This document shows positions 14,487 through 22,690 of a DNA stretch of 42,849 nt, one piece after another; position 1 is the stretch's first letter, and each line of letters starts with the position of its first letter. The translations under genes were made by a program, and so were the position numbers. Under the pieces are notes generated by a model. The model was not told where the DNA came from. It searched no databases and worked only from the letters and a program-made list of their open reading frames with translations. This stretch comes from Candidatus Nitrotoga sp. BS (GTDB lineage: Bacteria; Pseudomonadota; Gammaproteobacteria; Burkholderiales; Gallionellaceae): contig NZ_CAKMLL010000088.1 in NCBI RefSeq assembly GCF_927797785.1, positions 1 to 42,849 on the forward strand, in the 5' to 3' direction.

Positions 14487-17102
14487 ATGCTGGTGAAAGA
14501 GCCACAATTAATGATCTCAAAGCGTAGCTTTTGGCCGCTGGCACTGCTGTATGGAGTATTCGGCCTGACTAGCGTGGCGTACGAGGTGTTGTGGGTGCGC
14601 ATGCTTTCTTTGCAATTCGGTGTGAGTATTTTTGCGGTGGTGCTAACCGTCGCCGCATTTATGGGTGGATTGGGAGCGGGAAGTTTGTTCGCAGTACGTC
14701 GGGCTTCCCATATCAAAAGCCCATTATTGTTGCTTGCTGCATTGGAAGGTGGTATTGCTGTGTACGCCTTACTCTTGCCGCTGATTCTGCAAATCACCTC
14801 GGCTGGAATGGAACACGCGGCGTCGCAACTTTCGTTATTTCAATGGTATGGCCTTATTGCGAGTGTAGCTTTGTGTTTTTTGCTGTTCCCAGCTTTCATT
14901 ATGGGGGCAGGGTTTCCATTAGTTTTAGCATCTTTGGGAAATAGGCATGAGCGATTGGGGAAGATTTACGGTTTAAATACCCTTGGTGCTGCTTGTGGAG
15001 CATTGTTGCCGCTGTGGTTGCTGCCAGCCATCGGTTGGGTCTGGGCGGTCAGAGTGGTTGCCGCGATTGGCTGTGTGGGAGCTGTTGTGCTGTTGCTGCT
15101 TTCATCACGGTATACCGCAGCACAGGTGACCGAGAAATGCGTTAAGAAAAGCCGGCCACGTTTAGCTTTCTTGTTCGCCTATGCCGGAATTGGAGCGGCA
15201 AGTCTAATCTTGCAAATAGCTTGGACACGCTTGTTCGGCATGGTGATGCTGCGCACTGAGTATGTGTTGTCAGTGATTTTGGCGTCATTTCTGCTGGGTA
15301 TCGGTATAGGCAGTTTGATCGCGCCGCGCCAGCACAGGCAAGTGTGGTTTGTAATCTTGCCCATTGCTGCTGGAGGATTCACCATATTAAGCTTATGGTT
15401 GTTGCCTGCGCTTTCGGCATGGGTGGAGCGAGCTGAGTTTACTTCTTTATTTGAAGCATTGAGAATGCAAGGGTTGATACTCACGCTGGTAACTTTGCCA
15501 GTTACACTGGCACTTGGAGCTTGGTTGCCTTTGTTAAACAGCCGCTCGAATGGTGGTGGGGTATGGTTGTATGGGGCAAATTCACTGGGTGCCGCTCTCG
15601 GAGCGGTCGTTGCAGGAGTGGTGCTCATTCCGTTTTGGGGCAGTGCTGCTACAGTAGCGATGGCCGCTTCTGTGTTGTTGATCCTGGGTTTAACCTGGGC
15701 GCAGTCGCGTGTCGCATGGCTTGTCGTACCGTTATTTTTAATTGCAGTGTGGCCAGTTGTAAAGTTACCGCCAGTTAATATGCTATTGCCGCAGGCGCAA
15801 GCGGGAAGCAGGGATTTATATTTTTACGAAGACGCTATTTCGATGACGCATGTCGTAGAGCAACCAGACGGGCAGCGCGTATTGCTGACCGACTTGCAGA
15901 GAATGGATGCTTCAACTGATCCTACGGCAGTGTTTGTGCAATCCAATCAAGCGCGACTGCCATTGCTGTTGCATGAACAGCCTGGCTCGGTTCTATTTCT
16001 TGGATTGGGTACTGGAATTTCCGTGGCTGGCTCCCTAGCGTTTCCTAATTTGGATCGAAGTGCAGTTGAATTGTCACAGGGCGCGATTAATTCCGCAGCG
16101 ACTTGGTTTGCCCCTTTAAATCGCAACGCGCTGAGCCAAACAAAAGTTGAACGTGATGACGTACGGCATTTTCTAAGTGCGAGTCGGGATCAATACGACG
16201 TCATAATCGGCGACGTGTTTCATCCGGATTTGGCAGGTTCAAGTTCTTTATTATCAGTGCAGCAATTTCAGCGTGTACGTAATCGCCTAAGTGAGAATGG
16301 AATATTTGTTCAGTGGTTAGCACTCAATCAATTCGACAATAAATCTTTAAACGTAATTTTTAACAGCTTTCGGCTGGCTTTTCCAGATGCGCAAATATTT
16401 CTCGATGGGATGCATTTAGCCTTGGTCGGCCCACGACAGAAATTTATGGGCGCGCAGGGGCTGTTGCACAATTTGCAGCGTTTGTCCTTGGAGCAACAGG
16501 ACGAAGTAACTGCAGGCGAAGGGGGGTGGACTTGGCTAGGTCGCTATTGGGGCCCTTTGCCGGGCAGCCGGGAGCAGGTGCAAGACGAGTGGTCGCCAGT
16601 GATTGAGTTTCATCTGCCGCGCGCGCGCTACGCTGGTAATTTAGATGTGGCAAAGTTATTACAAGCCTTGCTGAAAACCAGGCCGAATATGGAAGCCGCT
16701 GCAAAATTGCTGGGAATTCGTGACAACGATAAAGATGCTTTCGAACGCGCTTACGTAGGAAGCGAGCTTATGACGCGAAGCTGGCTTGCAGCTGCGCGTG
16801 GAGCAACGCAACAGGCTAATCAGCTGACGCATTTGGCTTATAAGGCGAATGCAAAAGATCGCTGGATTGCTTATGCGTTGGCTGATAATATGTTTTCATC
16901 ATTAGGCCAAGCGCGCGAGCATGGTTTAAGCGAGAAAGAGGCGTTGCAGAAAATTTTACGTCTTAATCCATATCATGTAGAAGCGGTGCGCGCATTGTGG
17001 CGAATTGAGCGAAATGCCGGTGCTGCACGCGCGGAATCGACCCGTGCGCACTTGCTGGAGCTGAGTCCGCTTGATTTTGAAGCAAATATGGCGAGGAATT
17101 AA
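14487..17102 (+). CDS. Fused membrane transporter-like and spermidine-synthase-like protein
   Basis: The 871-residue protein has about twelve to fourteen helices in its first 430 residues, like the fused MFS/spermidine-synthase family. A Rossmann methyltransferase-like domain follows, with FLGLGTGISVAG near residue 505 as the nucleotide-binding loop, DVRHF, and DVIIGDVFHPDL. The C-terminal 220 residues look helical, perhaps TPR-like. Related proteins resemble aminopropyltransferases but their substrate is mostly unknown, so polyamine synthesis should not be assumed. It is richer in G+C than the small respiratory genes before it. The downstream CcoG-like gene begins seven bases after its stop. 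Confidence 0.75.
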   Translation: MLVKEPQLMISKRSFWPLALLYGVFGLTSVAYEVLWVRMLSLQFGVSIFAVVLTVAAFMGGLGAGSLFAVRRASHIKSPLLLLAALEGGIAVYALLLPLILQITSAGMEHAASQLSLFQWYGLIASVALCFLLFPAFIMGAGFPLVLASLGNRHERLGKIYGLNTLGAACGALLPLWLLPAIGWVWAVRVVAAIGCVGAVVLLLLSSRYTAAQVTEKCVKKSRPRLAFLFAYAGIGAASLILQIAWTRLFGMVMLRTEYVLSVILASFLLGIGIGSLIAPRQHRQVWFVILPIAAGGFTILSLWLLPALSAWVERAEFTSLFEALRMQGLILTLVTLPVTLALGAWLPLLNSRSNGGGVWLYGANSLGAALGAVVAGVVLIPFWGSAATVAMAASVLLILGLTWAQSRVAWLVVPLFLIAVWPVVKLPPVNMLLPQAQAGSRDLYFYEDAISMTHVVEQPDGQRVLLTDLQRMDASTDPTAVFVQSNQARLPLLLHEQPGSVLFLGLGTGISVAGSLAFPNLDRSAVELSQGAINSAATWFAPLNRNALSQTKVERDDVRHFLSASRDQYDVIIGDVFHPDLAGSSSLLSVQQFQRVRNRLSENGIFVQWLALNQFDNKSLNVIFNSFRLAFPDAQIFLDGMHLALVGPRQKFMGAQGLLHNLQRLSLEQQDEVTAGEGGWTWLGRYWGPLPGSREQVQDEWSPVIEFHLPRARYAGNLDVAKLLQALLKTRPNMEAAAKLLGIRDNDKDAFERAYVGSELMTRSWLAAARGATQQANQLTHLAYKANAKDRWIAYALADNMFSSLGQAREHGLSEKEALQKILRLNPYHVEAVRALWRIERNAGAARAESTRAHLLELSPLDFEANMARN

Positions 17103-17109
17103 CTTCATT

Positions 17110-18450
17110 ATGGCCAGCGGTGTCAAGTATAAATCCATTTCCAGCATCCCAGTCAAGGTAATCGGCACGGTCGTAGGTTCGAACCCAGTCCGCTCTCAAT
17201 TCCGTTGGAAGCGGCGGTTGCTGCAGATGCTGATACTGATCCTGGTTGTATTGATTCCGGCTAGCGGCCTATTCCGTATCGATCCGGGGGCTGCTGCTTT
17301 CGTTGTGCTCGATCGGCAGATATGGTTGGCTGATTTTTCCTTGGTGACTGGGGCATGGCTATTTTTGGCGAGTAGTTTGGTGTTGCTGTACTCGACCGCT
17401 GGTACTGTTTTTTGCGGTTGGCTTTGTCCTCAAAATACTTTGGCCGAATGGGCCAACAATCTTACTCGCAAATTATTAGGTAAGCATGCCGAGGTAAGCT
17501 TAACCGGGGAAGCGCCGCGTGTGGCGGGTGCAAAGAATAAGATCGTGAATTGGATGTTGCTCGGGGTTGCTTTTTTGGGGGCGGCTATGTTTTTTGCGCT
17601 AATTCCGTTATTTTATTTCTATCCGCCAAGTGTGGTGTGGTCTTTCGTAATACTGGAAGAGAATACCAAGTTGGCGGGATCACTGCATTGGATTTACTCG
17701 GTATGTGTTGTGATCGTTTTAATAGACATTGCTGTCATAAGACATTTTTGGTGCCGTTACGCTTGCATTTACAGGGTTTGGATGCATTCGTTTAAAACCA
17801 AGCAGACTTTGCATATAGCATATGATGCCAGTCGAAGTGATGAATGTGCCAAGTGTAATTATTGTGTCACTTCTTGTTTTATCGATCTGGATCCGCGCAA
17901 AACTGATATTTACGACAGTTGTATTAATTGTGGTGACTGTGTTGATGCTTGCAATCGATTGCATCACAAACAAGGAGTCCCTGGGCTATTGCGTTTTGAT
18001 ATGCTTGAGCGCACGAGTAACAGTGTAAATAGATTGCGTGGTGTCGCAATTTCTCTGATTGCTCGACTGGGCTGGACGACCCCTTTCGTGGTATTGGGTG
18101 CTGTGATGTTTATTTGGGGATTATGGTCATATCAACCTTACCATGTTGCAGTGGGCAATGCGGATGTACAGCAAGGCCACACAATTCAAGAGTATCGTAT
18201 TGCGCTTTCTAATAAACTGTATCACTCTGCGGAGCTGCACGTGCGTGTGTTAGGTTTGCCGCCGGGCAGTTACCAGCTTAGTGCTGAGGACATTATATTA
18301 CCGCCGGTCGGGCGAGAGTCACTCATGCTGTCTATCGTGCAGGATTTGCCACGAGGCTTATATTCTGTGGTGGTGGAGGTTTCTGCAGGTGATACCTGGA
18401 TAGGGCGATTCCCTGTTCAACATTTTTCTGAACAAAGGAGAAAACTATGA
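17110..18450 (+). CDS. ccoG: CcoG/FixG-type polyferredoxin, variant
   Basis: CcoG proteins are membrane iron-sulfur proteins that reduce copper during cbb3 oxidase assembly. The frame shows helices around 37-55, 78-98, 145-170 and 190-210 and an FCGWLCPQN motif. Two cluster-binding motifs follow: CAKCNYCVTSC and CINCGDCVDAC. A further helix and a C-terminal immunoglobulin-like domain of about 100 residues complete it. The usual CP after the first motif is CF here, and the usual CDxVMxK region reads CNRLHHKQG. ATG 17110 is chosen because the longer frame starts with TTG inside the preceding gene. It overlaps the next gene by four bases. Confidence 0.85.
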   Translation: MASGVKYKSISSIPVKVIGTVVGSNPVRSQFRWKRRLLQMLILILVVLIPASGLFRIDPGAAAFVVLDRQIWLADFSLVTGAWLFLASSLVLLYSTAGTVFCGWLCPQNTLAEWANNLTRKLLGKHAEVSLTGEAPRVAGAKNKIVNWMLLGVAFLGAAMFFALIPLFYFYPPSVVWSFVILEENTKLAGSLHWIYSVCVVIVLIDIAVIRHFWCRYACIYRVWMHSFKTKQTLHIAYDASRSDECAKCNYCVTSCFIDLDPRKTDIYDSCINCGDCVDACNRLHHKQGVPGLLRFDMLERTSNSVNRLRGVAISLIARLGWTTPFVVLGAVMFIWGLWSYQPYHVAVGNADVQQGHTIQEYRIALSNKLYHSAELHVRVLGLPPGSYQLSAEDIILPPVGRESLMLSIVQDLPRGLYSVVVEVSAGDTWIGRFPVQHFSEQRRKL

Positions 18451-18875
18451 TCACCAGCGATATTAGTGAAAAAGCTCAAGATTTATCGAAAGTAGATGCG
18501 CCGCGCTGGGGCGAGATGCCGGATGATCATTTTGGCTATGCTTCTAATGAAGAACGTATGGCTAAACGAGGGCTAGAAGACTGGGAGCTGGTAGAAACCA
18601 TTCCTGAGTCGCAAAAAAATATACCTTATTGGTTTATAGGGGTGACAGTTGCAGTGTTACTGGTTGCGGTGGGTTTGAGTTTCCCTTTTTGGGGTCTTCG
18701 TCCGGGTGATGAGCGTCCTTGGGTGGACTGGGGATTCATCATCGCTATATTTTATGTTGCTGCCGGAAGTGCTTTTGTTCGCTTCATGGTAAATTTATAT
18801 GGATCGTCGATTGGTGGAACGCTGGATTCAGATAAAAATAATAAGGACCAATCCCATGACCTCAATGCAAAATAA
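18447..18875 (+). CDS. Two-helix membrane protein, paralogue of the 9607 product
   Basis: The 142-residue protein has a polar N-terminus of 60 residues, a helix (about 61-81) ending in PFWGLRP, an eight-residue link, PWVDWGF and a second helix (about 96-113). The protein at 9607 has the same two helices and flanking motifs but a loop of about 105 residues between them. ATGA overlap with ccoG and a clean AAAGGAGAA ribosome site show co-expression. The function is unknown; a role in oxidase assembly with CcoG is inferred. Confidence 0.65.
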   Translation: MITSDISEKAQDLSKVDAPRWGEMPDDHFGYASNEERMAKRGLEDWELVETIPESQKNIPYWFIGVTVAVLLVAVGLSFPFWGLRPGDERPWVDWGFIIAIFYVAAGSAFVRFMVNLYGSSIGGTLDSDKNNKDQSHDLNAK

Positions 18876-19284
18876 TAATATGTATATATCGATTAACCGA
18901 TTGCGCAGAGGAAATGTAAAATATTTCAAGTTATTTTTTTTGCTGTTGTTAGCAGCATGCGGTGGAGATCGAATAGCTGATACGCAACCGCAAAAATGGC
19001 AGGGTGCGGAGGTGCGAGTTGAATCTAGGCCCAGCCCGCCACAGCCTGGAAAAAACGAGTTTTTGATAATAGTGACTGGTGAGCGTGGGCCGATCCATGA
19101 CATTATGGTTTCAGTACGCACCGACGACCAAGATCAATGGGTACAGGCAATACAAGATGGGGATATAGGCGTTTACCGCCGGGCGGCAACAGTTGCTCCA
19201 GGCACCAGATCTGTGTTACAGGTGCAGGTAAAACGTAACGGCGCTGAAGGGGTTTTGCGCTTTCCGTTGAAATTATCCATTTAG
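18856..19284 (+). CDS. FixH/CcoH-like lipoprotein
   Basis: ATG 18856 is chosen because AAGGA lies eight bases upstream; a later in-frame ATG at 18880 is also possible. The 142-residue product has a basic N-terminus, a hydrophobic stretch and a lipobox (LAAC), then a beta-rich domain of about 110 residues (EVRVESRPSPPQPGKN, VSVRTDD, GVYRRAATV). It resembles the periplasmic FixH/YtkA fold. FixH/CcoH usually follows CcoG and helps assemble cbb3 oxidase, which fits this position. Ordinary FixH is anchored by a helix, so the lipid anchor is a variation. Confidence 0.6.
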   Translation: MTSMQNNNMYISINRLRRGNVKYFKLFFLLLLAACGGDRIADTQPQKWQGAEVRVESRPSPPQPGKNEFLIIVTGERGPIHDIMVSVRTDDQDQWVQAIQDGDIGVYRRAATVAPGTRSVLQVQVKRNGAEGVLRFPLKLSI

Positions 19285-19297
19285 AAATAGATAGGTA

Positions 19298-19816
19298 TTA
19301 ATAATTCTGGTCGTTGCTTTTAAGTGTGAGTACGACATTAGCAAGATAGATGCAAAAACCTGTCGCCATGATCATCCCTGAGCTGGCTACAATGGGTCCA
19401 TAAAAGCGGTGCACATCTGCCATGCCTTGAAGGTCATTGTCTAGCAATAAATTTCCTTCCAAGATGCCAAATGCCACTTGCGTAAAATAAAAATAAAATA
19501 CCCCAATTGTTGTCCACCAAAACGAATGGTTTATCAGGCGTAATGAGTAAACTGCCTTACCGCTAATAATTGGTAGCAGATAATACATAGTTCCCATTGC
19601 CAATATCACTAGTCCTCCGATTAAGTTTATGTGCGCATGTGCCAGGGGATCTATCATGTGTCCAGGGCCACCGTAAGGGCTGCCGATAGAGTCCAGCCAA
19701 GCACGAATGGACGGAATTACTTGCAACAGGCCGTGCATTGCGCCGAAAAAAAATGAAATTGTGGAAATCAACAAAAACTTAATTAAGTGTGTAAATTCAG
19801 TGTTATTTAAACGCAT
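19298..19816 (-). CDS. Second stand-alone HxH-domain protein related to oxidase subunit I
   Basis: The 172-residue, four-helix protein has LAHAHINLIGG and, about 30 residues on, YSLRLINHSFWW. This is the same motif pair as the protein at 2083 and the same as helices 10-11 of the CcoN-like subunit. The copper-ligand histidines are absent. It lies on the opposite strand to the rest of the locus, convergent with the FixH-like gene (13-base gap). It may bind heme or be an evolutionary relic retained for another role. No strong ribosome site precedes the start. Confidence 0.65.
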   Translation of the reverse strand: MRLNNTEFTHLIKFLLISTISFFFGAMHGLLQVIPSIRAWLDSIGSPYGGPGHMIDPLAHAHINLIGGLVILAMGTMYYLLPIISGKAVYSLRLINHSFWWTTIGVFYFYFTQVAFGILEGNLLLDNDLQGMADVHRFYGPIVASSGMIMATGFCIYLANVVLTLKSNDQNY

Positions 19817-19841
19817 GGGAAGTATGGGTGTGATGCTTAAA

Positions 19842-19880
19842 TAACGAAAGCACGGTCGTAATATGACCGTGCTTTCGTTA
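19842..19880. terminator. Perfect 16-base hairpin
   Basis: TAACGAAAGCACGGTC is repeated in inverted form after a seven-base loop. On the minus strand it lies between the 36-residue microprotein gene and the HxH-domain gene and is followed by a weak T-rich stretch. It may end or attenuate the microprotein transcript, or protect an mRNA end. Confidence 0.45.
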
Positions 19881-19937
19881 ATAACAGGATAACGATATTA
19901 TCGTTTTGAGTTTTGTAATAAGAGGTCGCGCAAATAT

Positions 19938-20048
19938 TTACTTGTTATTTTTTTCTGCCTCTTTAAGTCGTTCAATACCTAAACTAGACAACGTTGTGGC
20001 GATAATAATGCCAGTGCCGAAGATAATTATGGGAACCAATACTTCCAT
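19938..20048 (-). CDS. 36-residue single-helix membrane microprotein
   Basis: The ATG at 20048 follows AAGGAGTAAC, a strong ribosome site. The product has one helix (about 3-20) and a charged amphipathic tail (GIERLKEAEKNNK). It is upstream of the second HxH-domain gene on the same strand. Size and topology match small oxidase subunits; nothing more specific can be said. Confidence 0.6.
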   Translation of the reverse strand: MEVLVPIIIFGTGIIIATTLSSLGIERLKEAEKNNK

Positions 20049-20142
20049 GATGTTACTCCTTAGTATCGTTAATTTTTAGAAAAACATTAATTACTCTTCT
20101 AGAGATAAGTGTATCTAAAAGATATTCGTTGCGCAAGGTATT

Positions 20143-20177
20143 TGTCTAATTGAGGCATTGCATGCCTCAATTAGACA
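20143..20177. repeat. Perfect 16-base inverted repeat
   Basis: TGTCTAATTGAGGCAT and its complement are separated by three bases. A shorter relative (AATTGAGG-N5-CCTCAATT) lies at 21070-21090. The two bracket an orphan gene and a transposase-like remnant, so they may be remains of a mobile element or copies of a dispersed palindrome. Confidence 0.55.
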
Positions 20178-20328
20178 CAATATAATGAACGAACAAATTA
20201 TAAGATCATAACAGTTCTGGTCGGAATGTTTCCATCTTAAGTGATACCACTTCTAGGTTGAGTTCTTGCTAGAGTATTATTCAGTTAAATGTTAGGGATT
20301 AAACTATTACACCCTACAGTAGAAAAAA

Positions 20329-20730
20329 ATGTCAAAAGAAAAAACATTAAGGCCGTTAGCTTCAGTTCGTACATACCCTACCGATGCAGGTAACGTAGTT
20401 TGTCTCGCATTAACAGATACTAATGGCTCTGAAACAGAGTTTATCATCAATCCAGAAGGTTTGAATGCCCTTATATATCCGGTTCTTGGACTTGCATCGA
20501 AATGGGCAAAAGAGTCAGGTTCAAAAGTAGAATCTTGGTCTGGTCCTAAAAATGCACTTCCGGCACAGCATGTTGAGTTAGCGCTTGCCCGAACCTCTAC
20601 TGAGTGTGCTTTACGAGTTTTTATGGGTGAGGTTGAGCTAACATTTATTCTTCCGCTAGACGAAGTGCTTAAGACAGCTACAAAGTTTGTGCAAAATCTC
20701 GATAAAGATTCTGGAGGTTCAATACATTGA
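20329..20730 (+). CDS. Orphan soluble protein of 133 residues
   Basis: The product is soluble, with no signal peptide or membrane helix and a balanced mixture of short strands and helices. I recognise no family or active-site motif. The ribosome site is weak (a purine-rich run). It stands alone, flanked on the left by a perfect inverted repeat and on the right by a decayed transposase-like segment. Regular codon use supports a real gene. It could be a recently acquired or lineage-specific gene. Confidence 0.6.
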   Translation: MSKEKTLRPLASVRTYPTDAGNVVCLALTDTNGSETEFIINPEGLNALIYPVLGLASKWAKESGSKVESWSGPKNALPAQHVELALARTSTECALRVFMGEVELTFILPLDEVLKTATKFVQNLDKDSGGSIH

Positions 20731-20879
20731 GTTTTGTGACGACTGGTTTGACATGTTGAGTGTCGGTCTAATTTTATATAGTTTTATTCCGCCTCTTAAT
20801 CAGAAAAAATATTACTTTGTTTCGATGTGCACTACATAGCGTTGACGTAGTCTAATACAAATAGCTTTGTGCTTTTGGT

Positions 20880-21035
20880 CATCATTACTCCCGCTAGGAT
20901 GCAGAGGTGCTTCAGGCGATAGTGCGCAAGCTCTCCATCAATTACCGAGATGCCCCTCCTTTTTTCGGGGAGCAGCTTGACGAATTGTTCTTCTGCTCTA
21001 TCCCGGTCAATCTTGCTTGCCAGTTGTATTTGTCA
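20880..21035 (-). pseudogene. Remnant resembling an IS5-type transposase N-terminus
   Basis: The minus strand reads, in one frame, LASKIDRDRAEEQFVKLLPE, then KRRGISV, then YRLKHL. IS5-type transposases begin with a segment of the form LAxxIDWxxxExxFxxxYxxKGRPxxPxRLMxGLxxLKHxYNLSDE, and the order matches. The frame has no start, and the catalytic DDE part is missing. The match is by eye and needs a database search. Confidence 0.45.
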
Positions 21036-21069
21036 ATTTTCCGTTCTAGCCACAGCCAAATAATGACTT

Positions 21070-21090
21070 AATTGAGGCGTATCCTCAATT
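21070..21090. repeat. Short inverted repeat related to 20143-20177
   Basis: AATTGAGG and CCTCAATT flank a five-base centre. The same eight bases form the core of the longer repeat about 900 bases to the left. Confidence 0.45.
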
Positions 21091-21238
21091 TTGCGGGGAT
21101 TTCATTTAACAAATCTTCACGCTTTACAGGCTGGATCCTGACAAATTTTAGATTGCTTGATTACCCATCTATGTAGGTATGCCACTTAATTGGTTGTTCG
21201 TGGGACGGCTAATTATAAATTGCATAAGATAAAACCCC

Positions 21239-21439
21239 CTAAACAAAAATTCCCCAACCTATCAAAACATAACGCTCCAATAAAATTAGCACAACAAATA
21301 TTAATAGCATGAACATCACGAATCGTACTATCTGCCAAGCTAGATTAAGATAGCGGCGATTACGGGTAACTAAATACGCTCCGCCGGAAAAGAGAATAAA
21401 AAGAGCGGCCAAGATGATTAGCAGACGCATTATGAGCAA
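21239..21439 (-). CDS. Small two-helix membrane protein
   Basis: The product of up to 66 residues has two helices (about 4-24 and 36-62) with a basic link (TRNRRYLNLAWQ). The TTG at 21439 has AAGGG eight bases upstream; the ATG at 21430 is the alternative start. Small proteins like this occur near lpxC in betaproteobacteria, as far as I recall. It is on the dcw strand, about 100 bases after lpxC. The function is unknown. Confidence 0.5.
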   Translation of the reverse strand: MLIMRLLIILAALFILFSGGAYLVTRNRRYLNLAWQIVRFVMFMLLIFVVLILLERYVLIGWGIFV

Positions 21440-21536
21440 AGTATTTACCCTTACAGTTGTGTAACTGGATTTAAATTTTCCTGATCCTTTTATCCACTCG
21501 GTGCAGATGGGTTTGGGAGGTGTAGCCTGATGAAGT

Positions 21537-22448
21537 TCAGGCAGTTAATAATTGCAAGCGCAGGAACGCTGGTGCTTCCTCATTCTTTTTGAAAGTCACG
21601 AACTCCCATGCCTGTTCATCATCCAGCAAGGTGCGTAGCAGGGCATTGTTCAGAGCATGGCCTGATTTATATCCAGAGAAAGCGCCGATAAGAGGGTGTC
21701 CAAGCAAATATAGGTCACCAATTGCATCTAGTATTTTATGTTTGACAAACTCGTCCTCATAGCGCAACCCGTCTGGGTTAATGACGCGGTATTCATCCAT
21801 CACGATGGCATTGTCCAAGTTACCACCCAGCGCCAATCCCTGAGCTCGCATATTCTCAACGTCATGCATGAAGCCGAAGGTGCGGGCACGACTTACCTCC
21901 TTGATGTAAGAATGTTCGCCCAGATCTATCGTCACATGCTGTTTGGTTGAAGCAAACACAGGATGGGAAAAGTTAATAGTAAAGTTAAGTTTGTAGCCGT
22001 TGAATGGTTCGAAGCGCACCCACTTGTCACCATCCTTAATCTCTATGATTTTTTTTATGCGGATGAATTTCTTTGCCGTAGATTGTTCGATGATGCCTGC
22101 AGATTGTAAAAGGAAAATAAATGTTCCAGCGCTTCCATCCATAATAGGCACTTCGGCGCTAGTCAAGTCAACAAAGGCATTGTCCACACCAAGCCCAGCA
22201 AAAGCGGACATTAGGTGCTCAATAGTAGCTACACGCGTGCCGTTTACTTCCAAGCAGGTGGATAAACGGGTGTCATGCACCAGATGTGCTTCAGCACGTA
22301 TCGCCACCATTGGCACAACATCCACCCGTCGGAATACGATGCCGCTGTTTGCAGGTGCAGGAGACAAGGTAAGATTAACTCGCTCACCAGTATGCAAGCC
22401 TACTCCAGTAGCATGCACCGAATTTTTTAATGTGCGTTGATTAACCAT
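21537..22448 (-). CDS. lpxC: UDP-3-O-acyl-N-acetylglucosamine deacetylase
   Basis: LpxC removes the acetyl group from UDP-3-O-acyl-GlcNAc, the committed step of lipid A synthesis, in the cytoplasm. The 303-residue length is typical. Zinc ligands are all present: His78 in TIEHLMSAF, His237 and Asp241 in [12 protein letters not shown]. His264 in GYKSGHAL is the general acid. It lies after ftsZ, its usual place at the end of the dcw region, with a 240-base gap that may hold its own promoter. The product shows that the organism has an LPS-type outer membrane. Confidence 0.97.
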   Translation of the reverse strand: MVNQRTLKNSVHATGVGLHTGERVNLTLSPAPANSGIVFRRVDVVPMVAIRAEAHLVHDTRLSTCLEVNGTRVATIEHLMSAFAGLGVDNAFVDLTSAEVPIMDGSAGTFIFLLQSAGIIEQSTAKKFIRIKKIIEIKDGDKWVRFEPFNGYKLNFTINFSHPVFASTKQHVTIDLGEHSYIKEVSRARTFGFMHDVENMRAQGLALGGNLDNAIVMDEYRVINPDGLRYEDEFVKHKILDAIGDLYLLGHPLIGAFSGYKSGHALNNALLRTLLDDEQAWEFVTFKKNEEAPAFLRLQLLTA

Positions 22449-22690
22449 GCTGCTTTAAAACGTTTATAAGTTATTTTAAATATTAACATAGTTCATTCTG
22501 GCACCGATTTTTGCCCGTGTTGTGCAGGAGAGCTGTTAAGAAAATCGTGTGCATATTGCGGCGCGTCAATTCCATACGTGGTTTAATCATGTTCAGGGCA
22601 ATTACCTAATGTGAATTATTTTTCATTAAGGCTAATCTCCTGCCCGAACCGCCTAGAGCGGGTTGGAATTTTCGCGCTCCTCGAACGTTA

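Larger units (their letters stand above)
20731..21238. other. Gap with transposase-like remnant and a repeat
   Basis: About 500 bases without an intact gene. The middle (20880-21035) reads on the minus strand like the start of an IS5-type transposase, and 21070-21090 is an inverted repeat; both are listed separately. The rest shows nothing I can name. Confidence 0.5.

Noticed and set aside
17160-17200. GGTTCGAACCC, which looks like a tRNA T-arm
   Set aside because: It lies inside the CcoG-like reading frame; no acceptor stem, D-arm or anticodon arm can be folded around it.
22640-22675. Hairpin between lpxC and ftsZ as a terminator
   Set aside because: The stem has mismatches and the T-rich end is on the plus strand, where no gene needs ending.
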